This document shows positions 1-4,665 of a DNA stretch of 5,346 nt, piece after piece. The DNA lies in NCBI GenBank assembly GCA_937892735.1, contig CALBGL010000130.1:1-5346 (forward strand), in the 5' to 3' direction. Numbering within the stretch: the stretch's first letter is position 1; each line of letters opens with the position of its first letter. Position numbers and translations under genes: made by a program. The notes below the pieces were generated by a model. The model ran no database searches. It saw only the letters and a list, made by a program, of their open reading frames with translations, and had not been told where the DNA came from. The stretch comes from an uncultured Clostridia bacterium (lineage in GTDB: Bacteria > Bacillota > Clostridia > Lachnospirales > Bianqueaceae).

Positions 1-38
1 CAGGTCACTATAAACAAAGCAGTCCATATCCTAATCAT
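1..38 (-). CDS. Probable N-terminal fragment of a membrane or exported protein (cut by window edge)
   Basis: An ATG at 38-36 on the minus strand is preceded by AGGGGG (52-47) with 8 nt spacing, a good ribosome binding site. The 12 codons in the window read MIRIWTALFIVT, which looks like the start of a signal peptide or first transmembrane helix: one basic residue, then hydrophobic residues. The frame is open to the edge. It lies 122 nt beyond the small exported-protein gene on the same strand, with a hairpin between them, so it could be a separate transcription unit. Twelve codons are too few to name a family; the call rests on the ribosome binding site and residue composition only. Confidence 0.45.
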   Translation of the reverse strand, partial: MIRIWTALFIVT

Positions 39-119
39 ATTTTTATCCCCCTATGATGAAAGAGATGCAAGTTTTTGTTTTCATTTTATTTTCTATTCCG
101 CATATGGTACCCAATATTA

Positions 120-152
120 CTGGCGGGGCCATAAAATTATGAACCCCGCCAG
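120..152 (-). terminator. GC-rich hairpin just after the small exported-protein gene
   Basis: A perfect 9-bp stem, CTGGCGGGG (120-128) with CCCCGCCAG (144-152), begins 8 nt past the stop codon of the 161-547 gene. Inside it CATA (130-133) can pair with TATG (138-141) around AAAT. The position suggests a 3' end for the minus-strand operon. No T-run follows on either strand, so it is not a canonical intrinsic terminator; it could instead be an RNA-stabilising 3' hairpin. Confidence 0.45.
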
Positions 153-160
153 CAGGTTAA

Positions 161-547
161 TCACAAGTAAACATATGTACCACCAACATTTGCCCCTTCA
201 ACCCAATACGTACATTCTGCGTGGTCTCCCGCTCCAATACTAGCTTCATATCGACAACTCTTTATCCCCGTTGCCTCAATAAATTGATATCGGCCATTAC
301 TGTCATAATAGGCCCGCCCAGATATTTTAACACTTGGCGCGTCGGGCGTCACTTCACTTGGAACCTCTGCCTCTCCTGTCAAAGAAGCCTTGACCTTGGT
401 TTCTGTTAAAGACAAGGTCCCTACATATCCATAACCAAAGATAGATCCTCTCACTGCTGGAGCCTCTTTAGCCATCGCCGTAATAGTCCCTCCGACAACC
501 ATAAGACATGCTAAAACAAACATCGTTATCCGCTTTATTTTTTTCAT
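161..547 (-). CDS. Small exported protein of unknown function (128 aa)
   Basis: The protein begins with a classic Sec signal peptide: a basic start (MKKIKR), a hydrophobic stretch over residues 8-22, and an AMA signal-peptidase I site, with cleavage expected after residue 26. The mature part is about 102 residues, probably beta-rich, with Thr/Ser/Val-rich strands, a Pro-rich turn near 63-71, and a C-terminus ending in GGTYVYL. It has two cysteines after the cleavage site (Cys98 and Cys112), which could form a disulfide outside the cell. There is no lipobox, membrane anchor or sortase motif, so it is probably released or held by partners. I do not recognise the family. The start is supported by GAGG at 559-556, 8 nt upstream. 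The IS110 element ends only 11 nt upstream of the ATG. With the element removed, this gene follows the 2137-3441 lipoprotein gene by 14 nt, so it was probably the last gene of that operon. Confidence 0.85.
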   Translation of the reverse strand: MKKIKRITMFVLACLMVVGGTITAMAKEAPAVRGSIFGYGYVGTLSLTETKVKASLTGEAEVPSEVTPDAPSVKISGRAYYDSNGRYQFIEATGIKSCRYEASIGAGDHAECTYWVEGANVGGTYVYL

Positions 548-552
548 TTTTT

Positions 553-559
553 CTTCCTC
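553..559 (-). promoter_or_regulatory. Ribosome binding site rebuilt across the insertion edge
   Basis: On the minus strand the site before the 161-547 start reads GAGGAAG. GAAG (556-553) is flank, AG is the proposed core (558-557), and the leading G (559) is the first base of the insertion sequence. Before insertion the same position would have read AAAGGAAG. Both can pair with the anti-Shine-Dalgarno sequence, so the insertion probably spared translation of the gene while separating it from its upstream transcript. Confidence 0.6.
557..558. repeat. Proposed left core dinucleotide (CT) of the IS110 element
   Basis: This CT is the proposed left crossover site; its partner is at 2132-2133. IS110-family elements recombine at a short core shared by donor and target, and IS621 uses CT. 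The choice rests on the 17-bp spacing of the junction promoter it creates, the clean operon left when 559-2133 is removed, and guide matches in the candidate bridge RNA. CT is common, so these agreements carry the call rather than the dinucleotide itself. Confidence 0.65.
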
Positions 560-560
560 G

Positions 561-566
561 TATTAT
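561..566 (+). promoter_or_regulatory. Left-end -10 half of the IS110 junction promoter
   Basis: TATTAT lies 3 bp inside the proposed left core. As integrated it has no good -35 (the upstream flank is a T-run), so it should be weak. In a circular intermediate the right-end TTGACT (2113-2118) would sit exactly 17 bp upstream: 15 nt of right end including CT, plus CG from the left end. Transcription would then start near 572-574 and run through the bridge RNA region into the transposase gene. Junction promoters of this kind are known for IS110-family circles. Confidence 0.65.
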
Positions 567-572
567 ATAGTA

Positions 573-755
573 GTAGTGTTTATAGACCCTCTCCAAGGTC
601 TGTATGCTATACTGTTTGGAGATACTGTGGATTGGTTTTTTTCTCCTACCACTTGATGGTTACGGAAAGGCTCCAACCACAGTCTCTTTGTATCGTTGTT
701 AATCAGTTAGATACCGCATGACGGTTGATTTAGAACGAGGTTACAAGCGCAGAGA
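573..755 (+). ncRNA. Candidate IS110 bridge RNA (target- and donor-binding guide RNA)
   Basis: Bridge RNAs bind the IS110 recombinase and base-pair with target and donor DNA through two internal loops. Three structured parts occur in the expected order. (1) A 5' stem-loop: TATAGACC (581-588) with GGTCTGTA (597-604). (2) A target-binding loop: CTGTGG and TTGG (625-630, 632-635) pair with CCAA and CCACAG (673-676, 677-682); inside are left guide TTTTCTCCT (639-647), hairpin ACCA/TGGT (648-651, 657-660) and right guide GGAAAG (664-669). (3) A donor-binding loop: TCTCTTTGTA (683-692) pairs with TACAA (742-746) and AGAGA (751-755); inside are left guide AGTTAG (705-710), hairpin ACCG/CGGT (713-716, 722-725) and right guide ACGAG (735-739). 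The guides agree with the proposed flanks and ends. The length of about 183 nt is close to the IS621 bridge RNA. The exact 5' and 3' ends are not determined. Confidence 0.72.
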
Positions 756-786
756 GTCCTGTGGTCCTAAACAGTATCTAAATCAA
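725..786 (+). other. Alternative long-range stem in the transposase leader
   Basis: TTGATTTAGA (725-734) is perfectly complementary to TCTAAATCAA (777-786), a 10-bp stem closing a 42-nt loop. The 5' arm lies inside the proposed donor-binding loop, next to the right donor guide; the 3' arm lies 10 nt before the transposase ribosome binding site. The 10-bp stem and the bridge RNA donor-loop fold should exclude each other at least in part. A second competing pairing is ACCACAG plus TCTCT (676-687) with AGAGA and CTGTGGT (751-755, 759-765). The pairing is seen in sequence; a regulatory role is inference. Confidence 0.4.
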
Positions 787-796
787 ATCTATTACT

Positions 797-802
797 AAGG
801 AG
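797..802 (+). promoter_or_regulatory. Ribosome binding site of the IS110 transposase
   Basis: AAGGAG lies 7 nt upstream of the ATG at 810 and fixes the start codon. It sits 10 nt after the 3' arm of the leader stem, so leader folding could affect its exposure. Confidence 0.85.
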
Positions 803-809
803 TGTTCTT

Positions 810-1985
810 ATGATCTACGTTGGAATTGATGTCGCTAAGGATAAGCATGACTGCTTTATCACGAACTCAGATGGTGAAGTCCTCTTTCGGGTTTTTACCA
901 TTCAGAATAACCGGGAGGGCTTTGATGGGCTTCTTTCCAGGATTCAATCCGTTTCCCACGATATGTCCAATATAAAAGTAGGACTGGAAGCCACCGGACA
1001 CTACTCTTACAACCTGCTCGGTTATCTCATTGACAAAGGTCTCCCCACCTTCGTCATCAATCCGCTCCACACAAATCTTTACAGAAAAAGTCTCAGCCTT
1101 AGAAAGACGAAAACGGATAAGGTTGATGCCCGAACCATTGCCATGATGCTTATGTCTGATGTGAACTTGAAGTCCTACTCAGACACATCTTACCACAACG
1201 AGGAATTAAAGTCACTCACTCGTTACCGTTTTGATAAGGTTCAGGAACGCGCTCAGCTCAAACAGTCCGTCTCCAGGCTTGTTACCATTCTCTTTCCGGA
1301 ATTGGAAAAACTTGTTCCCACGATTCATATTGCTTCCGTCTACGCCCTGCTTTCCGAGCTTCCCTCTGCCGGAAAGATTGCTTCCTGCCATCTGACTCAC
1401 CTGACGAAGCTATTGGAAAATGCCTCAAGAGATCGTTACAGTCGGGAGAAAGCGGTTCAAATACGGGAGGCTGCCAGAGTCTCCATCAGCTCAAACATGC
1501 CTGCTAAATCCCTGGAACTGAAGCATACGATTAAACTGATCGGCGAACTGGATTCCGAGATCTCTGAAATTGAATCCGAGATCAAACGGATCATGGATCA
1601 GATAGATTCTCCGATCCTTACCATTCCCGGGATTGGTTACCGCATGGGCGCGATGATCCTTGCTGAGATTGGGGATTTCTCCCGCTTCGATTCACCGGAT
1701 AAAATCCTGGCGTATGCTGGTGCTTCCCCATCCACCTATCAATCCGGGCAGTTGGAATCCTCTTATTCCCATATGGAAAAGCGTGGCTCGCGCTATCTGC
1801 GTTTTGCTTTGATCAATGCTGCCAAGTATGTCTGCCACTGGGATGAAACATTTGGCGCATATCTTCAGAAAAAAATTTCTGAAGGAAAACACTACAACGT
1901 TGCCATTACCCACGCCACAAAGAAACTTGTGCGGTTGATTTATGCGATGGAAAAATCCGGCAAGCCATACATAAAAGCGGAATAA
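810..1985 (+). CDS. IS110-family DEDD transposase (RNA-guided recombinase), 391 aa
   Basis: The protein catalyses excision and insertion of the element through a bridge-RNA-guided recombination of donor and target cores. The N-terminal RuvC-like DEDD domain (about 3-155) shows the acidic set: Asp7 in YVGIDVAKDKH, Glu60 in GLEATGHY, and Asp103 and Asp106 in KTDKVDAR. A helical, partly coiled-coil linker follows (about 140-265). The C-terminal Transposase_20 domain starts with a helix-hairpin-helix-like TIPGIGYRMG (271-280) and carries Ser312 in the YQSGQ segment, followed by EKRGSRYLR; by family comparison Ser312 is the probable nucleophile. Length is within the usual 300-450 residues and no motif is missing, so the enzyme is probably functional. 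An AAGGAG site supports the start. It is transcribed opposite to its neighbours, and probably best expressed from the circular junction promoter. Family assignment is firm; activity is inferred. Confidence 0.97.
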   Translation: MIYVGIDVAKDKHDCFITNSDGEVLFRVFTIQNNREGFDGLLSRIQSVSHDMSNIKVGLEATGHYSYNLLGYLIDKGLPTFVINPLHTNLYRKSLSLRKTKTDKVDARTIAMMLMSDVNLKSYSDTSYHNEELKSLTRYRFDKVQERAQLKQSVSRLVTILFPELEKLVPTIHIASVYALLSELPSAGKIASCHLTHLTKLLENASRDRYSREKAVQIREAARVSISSNMPAKSLELKHTIKLIGELDSEISEIESEIKRIMDQIDSPILTIPGIGYRMGAMILAEIGDFSRFDSPDKILAYAGASPSTYQSGQLESSYSHMEKRGSRYLRFALINAAKYVCHWDETFGAYLQKKISEGKHYNVAITHATKKLVRLIYAMEKSGKPYIKAE

Positions 1986-2011
1986 CTTTTCCTGTCCCAT
2001 ATATTCCCTTT

Positions 2012-2032
2012 GAGCACCGATATACGATGCTC
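2012..2032 (+). other. Hairpin downstream of the transposase gene
   Basis: GAGCA (2012-2016) pairs with TGCTC (2028-2032), and CG (2018-2019) with CG (2025-2026) across a C/A mismatch. It lies 27 nt after the transposase stop inside the right end. No clean T-run follows, so a terminator role is only possible. Confidence 0.3.
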
Positions 2033-2090
2033 TGTTTGTCATGCGATTTTCAAGGTACAACGATATCTGAAATGCGTTACCGCAATTCAT

Positions 2091-2111
2091 TCTTAAAATC
2101 TCCATTTTAGA
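2091..2111. other. AT-rich inverted repeat in the IS110 right end
   Basis: AAAAT (2095-2099) pairs with ATTTT (2104-2108) around CTCC, and TCT (2091-2093) with AGA (2109-2111) if T2094 is bulged. It lies directly before the right-end -35 hexamer. It may be a weak terminator for the transposase transcript (TTTT follows at 2118-2121) or a protein-binding site near the end; the sequence does not decide between them. Confidence 0.3.
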
Positions 2112-2112
2112 C

Positions 2113-2118
2113 TTGACT
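2113..2118 (+). promoter_or_regulatory. Right-end outward -35 half of the IS110 junction promoter
   Basis: TTGACT matches the -35 consensus at 5 of 6 positions, points outward and ends 15 nt before the end of the element. With the left-end TATTAT it makes a 17-bp-spaced promoter in the circle. In the integrated form the nearest downstream -10-like sequence is TATAGT (2138-2143) at 19 bp, in the flanking gene. That could give weak antisense transcription into the 2137-3441 gene, but the spacing is poor. Confidence 0.6.
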
Positions 2119-2131
2119 TTTAATAGTTAGT

Positions 2132-2133
2132 CT
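2132..2133. repeat. Proposed right core dinucleotide (CT) of the IS110 element
   Basis: Partner of the CT at 557-558. The flank to its right reads TTCC and then enters the stop codon of the 2137-3441 gene. The candidate right target guide GGAAAG (664-669) pairs with all six bases CTTTCC (2132-2137), core included. Confidence 0.65.
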
Positions 2134-2136
2134 TTC

Positions 2137-3441
2137 CTATAGTTCATACCTCCAGAGCACCTGGATCTCTTCCTCCTCATCCAATGGTACTCTAATCATG
2201 ACTCGATCATCCATATAGGTTACATTGTAAATGACGTACTGGTCATTTCCTCCGCAGAATATCGGAAAATAGGAAGCATCTTCCGCACGTCCTTCCCACA
2301 TCATCTCCCTCTCACACACGATTTCCCCATCCAGAGTTCTTACTTGAATGGATCGAGGATTCCCATTCTCGTGGTACAGCGCGATGACATGAGTCTTTGT
2401 TAAACGCGTCCAGGCATCCGACTCTTCTTCCCATTGAAAAACCGTCTCTAACGATTCTGTCTGGAAATCGTATCGATATACGCCTGGAACACCCTCCGAT
2501 TTCCCTGCAAAGTACACCGTTCCGTCCTCACCGATTTGCATATCCGCTATGCTGAAATTGCTCTTTTCCAGATCCAATAGGTTTTCCATCTGTCTGGTTT
2601 TGGAATCCCATCGGTATAGTTCCAGTTGATATGTGCCTTCATCGACCAACGGTGTTTTGTCGACCAGAACATATATGTGATTCCCGGTAATCCGCATGGT
2701 GTAATATAACATGACATCCGTATAGGTCTCGTCCATCACCACCACAGGTTCCGTCTCCACACCGATGGGTTCCGCAATAATCCGGATTCCTTCTTGGGAT
2801 ACCCCATCCTCCACCGTGGTATATATGCCTGCCGTGTAGATATACCCACGATGGATCTGGACTAATGAATCTCTATTGACCTCTTTCTTCGCTAATTTTT
2901 GCACTTTTTCTTGTTGTGTGCCATCCAGGTTCATACGCCACAGATATCGTTCATCTAAGGAGATATGATTCCGATCTGCCCCTGTCCAGTACAGATAGCC
3001 TTCATACACCGTAAGACCAGAATCAGAAGGTCTTACATACGCATTACAGCTGGTATCCTCATGCGCGCATTCCACTTTCCCGCACAGTTTTCCGCTGACG
3101 CCACTCTGCTTATCCCAATACATATAGAATTCCGACAGAAGATCCCTGCCATAATAAGCCTCTTCTGTTTCACACATATCCATTCCAATGTAGGCATACT
3201 GCGTCTCTACATCATACTCTTTCAACGGTTCCTCGGTATCAAAGCGCTCATCCGCAAGATAATTTTCATTGCTAGTCGCAGGCTGCGATTCTTCTATGAC
3301 GGAATCTGGCATAGAAACCTCTTCCCTATGGCTCGCCGTCATCTCTTCCCGGGAGGATTCCATCTCCGTCCCTTCGCATCCTGCCAACAGTATTACTCCG
3401 CATAACATCCAAGATATCGCACGTATTCTCCGACTCACCAT
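2137..3441 (-). CDS. Beta-propeller-like lipoprotein with C-x4-C-x-H-x4-C motif (434 aa)
   Basis: A short basic start and hydrophobic helix lead to the lipobox LAGC with Cys22, so the protein should be lipid-anchored on the outer face of the membrane. A Ser/Glu-rich tether (23-60) follows. The body has repeated aromatic strand motifs of the kind seen in DUF5050/propeller-like proteins: YLYWTG with YLWRMNLDGT (149-175), HIYVLVD with LYRWDSKTRQMENLL (255-289), TVYFAG with VYRYDFQTESLETVF (308-335), and a final MIRVPLDEEE (415-424). Cys120, Cys125, His127 and Cys132 form a compact cluster shared with the upstream paralogue, a possible metal or disulfide site. ATG overlaps the upstream stop as ATGGTGA (7-nt overlap) with GGGGAG in front, so translation is probably coupled. 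The stop codon lies 3 nt from the IS110 right core. No enzyme signature is seen; a sensor, binding or envelope role is possible but unproven. Confidence 0.9.
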   Translation of the reverse strand: MVSRRIRAISWMLCGVILLAGCEGTEMESSREEMTASHREEVSMPDSVIEESQPATSNENYLADERFDTEEPLKEYDVETQYAYIGMDMCETEEAYYGRDLLSEFYMYWDKQSGVSGKLCGKVECAHEDTSCNAYVRPSDSGLTVYEGYLYWTGADRNHISLDERYLWRMNLDGTQQEKVQKLAKKEVNRDSLVQIHRGYIYTAGIYTTVEDGVSQEGIRIIAEPIGVETEPVVVMDETYTDVMLYYTMRITGNHIYVLVDKTPLVDEGTYQLELYRWDSKTRQMENLLDLEKSNFSIADMQIGEDGTVYFAGKSEGVPGVYRYDFQTESLETVFQWEEESDAWTRLTKTHVIALYHENGNPRSIQVRTLDGEIVCEREMMWEGRAEDASYFPIFCGGNDQYVIYNVTYMDDRVMIRVPLDEEEEIQVLWRYEL

Positions 3442-4640
3442 AGGAACTCCCCTTCTTTCTGTTCTGCGATTGGAATCCTGATCATATGTACTTCAGGATA
3501 TTCTATTTCCTCGCTTCGTTCCATAGCCTCATAGTATACGTATTCCTGATCTCCTCCATAGAAGGTGTACATATAGGATATATCCTTTCTTTGGCCTGGA
3601 AAAGTGATCTGCTGGTCATACAGCGTATAGCCCTCCATATCCTTGACCCGCAGCCAGGCATCATTCTCTTCATATGAAACTGACGCGATAACACCATCTC
3701 CCAGTTGACCGCTCAGATAATCCATGCTCTCCATGTCAAAGCAGAACTCACCCGCTTTCGTTTCCGGGTTATAACGGTACACCTGCGCCGGCATGCTGTC
3801 CTTCGGATCCCAGCCTATCCAGTATAACTCCCGCTCCGCCGTCACGGAAAAGCTCCATGGCTCCACTGGGATTCCTTCTTCTTCCATCAGCGTTGTCATC
3901 TGTCTTGACTGAATATTCCATTCGTACAATGCCAGGGAGTAATTCCCCTCGTCTTTGTAATGGGAGATCATGATATACAGCGAATTTCCCAGCAGCTTGA
4001 TATTACAATAGGGCATAGGGGAATTGTAAACAATATCTAAAATAGAAACGAAAGATCCTTCCTCCTCCATCTTCTCTGCATATACCTGTATATGTTCCTC
4101 CGGCCTGCCTTCCACGACCTTCAGGACCGTACCCGCCGTATAGATATAACCGCGGTGAAGTTGTATGATCACATTAGTATTCAGTTCTGGCACCCTAACT
4201 TCCTGCAGTCGTTCTCTGTCCGTCCCGTCCAGGTTCATCCGCCATAAGTAGTGATCAATCGTGTTCTTCTCCTGCGGATCCTTCATGGTCCAGTATATCT
4301 TTTCATCATATACACTGAGTCCGATGGCTCCCCATCCTACATACCCATTACATTTCAGATCATCGTGCGAGCAATCCAGGCGGCCGCATAAAATTCCGGT
4401 TTCTCCGCTCTCTTTATCATAATAATTGAGAAAATTAGTTCCCATAACTCTGCCATAATAAGCCTGTTCTGTCTCTACCAGGCAAGAAACCGGCAGACAG
4501 AATTTCGATTGCGAATCGTACCTGGGCAGCATGTCGTCCGTATCGAACACTTCATCCGTAAGATCGTTCCCTGTACTTTGCGTACAGCCGGGCAACAGCA
4601 GGCAGGTCATTATCAAAACAATACTTCGAATTCGCCGCAT
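3435..4640 (-). CDS. Beta-propeller-like lipoprotein, paralogue of its downstream neighbour (401 aa)
   Basis: The start is placed at 4640 rather than the more distal in-frame ATG at 4682, because AAGGAGG (4656-4650) lies 9 nt upstream and the protein then opens directly with a lipoprotein signal, MRRIRS plus hydrophobic helix, ending in lipobox LLPGC with Cys19. The body aligns along its length with the 2137-3441 product: FDTDDMLPRYD near 32, LCGRLDCSHDDLKCNGYV (84-101, with Cys85, Cys90, His92, Cys97), YLWRMNLDGT (131-140), LHRGYIYTAG (161-170), LYEWNIQSRQM (238-248), VYRYNPETKAG (287-297) and HMIRIPI (385-391). Blade-like repeats and low catalytic content suggest a binding or scaffold role outside the membrane. 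The tether after Cys19 is much shorter than in the neighbour, so it should sit closer to the membrane. It follows the upstream gene by 25 nt. Function unknown. Confidence 0.9.
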   Translation of the reverse strand: MRRIRSIVLIMTCLLLPGCTQSTGNDLTDEVFDTDDMLPRYDSQSKFCLPVSCLVETEQAYYGRVMGTNFLNYYDKESGETGILCGRLDCSHDDLKCNGYVGWGAIGLSVYDEKIYWTMKDPQEKNTIDHYLWRMNLDGTDRERLQEVRVPELNTNVIIQLHRGYIYTAGTVLKVVEGRPEEHIQVYAEKMEEEGSFVSILDIVYNSPMPYCNIKLLGNSLYIMISHYKDEGNYSLALYEWNIQSRQMTTLMEEEGIPVEPWSFSVTAERELYWIGWDPKDSMPAQVYRYNPETKAGEFCFDMESMDYLSGQLGDGVIASVSYEENDAWLRVKDMEGYTLYDQQITFPGQRKDISYMYTFYGGDQEYVYYEAMERSEEIEYPEVHMIRIPIAEQKEGEFLW

Positions 4641-4649
4641 ACTGATTTT

Positions 4650-4656
4650 CCTCCTT
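4650..4656 (-). promoter_or_regulatory. Ribosome binding site that sets the start of the 3435-4640 gene
   Basis: AAGGAGG on the minus strand (4656 to 4650) lies 9 nt before the ATG at 4640. It lies downstream of the alternative ATG at 4682, arguing against the longer form, which would also bury the lipoprotein signal 14 residues inside. Confidence 0.85.
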
Positions 4657-4665
4657 ATGGTGCTG

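Larger units (their letters stand above)
559..2133 (+). mobile_element. Complete IS110-family insertion sequence (about 1575 bp)
   Basis: The element holds one DEDD transposase gene, a long non-coding left end of about 250 nt and a right end of about 148 nt. There are no terminal inverted repeats or long target duplications, as expected for the family. The long structured region upstream of the gene fits the IS110 group rather than the IS1111 group, whose guide RNA lies downstream. Ends are inferred from three agreements. CT occurs at 557-558 and 2132-2133. Circularising through one CT gives TTGACT, 17 bp, TATTAT. Excising 559-2133 joins two minus-strand genes with a 14-nt gap and a ribosome binding site. 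The transposase frame is intact and both guide loops look whole, so the element may be active. It reads opposite to the surrounding operon. Ends could be off by a few bases. Confidence 0.8.

Noticed and set aside
562..567. Minus-strand TATAAT as a promoter for the 161-547 gene
   Set aside because: Transcription would start inside the ribosome binding site and no -35 is visible at suitable spacing.
605..613. Extended -10 promoter TGCTATACT upstream of the transposase
   Set aside because: No acceptable -35 lies 16-18 bp upstream, and the junction promoter explains expression better. It could still act weakly.
612..2038. CTGTTTG at 612-618 and 2032-2038 as terminal repeats
   Set aside because: Same chance argument, and no promoter or operon junction results from joining there.
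715..2045. CGCATGAC (715-722) complementary to GTCATGCG (2038-2045) as a guide-target match
   Set aside because: The RNA segment falls across the donor-loop hairpin and the DNA segment lies well inside the element, so it fits neither a flank nor an end. Eight bases may pair by chance here.
594..2056. CAAGGT at 594-599 and 2051-2056 as the ends of the insertion sequence
   Set aside because: A shared 6-mer is expected by chance between windows of this size. It would place the ends inside the proposed 5' stem-loop of the bridge RNA and does not restore a gene junction.
1692..2105. Minus-strand open frame of 137 codons overlapping the transposase end
   Set aside because: It is antisense to a confidently assigned coding region and has no recognisable motif, so it is read as a shadow frame.
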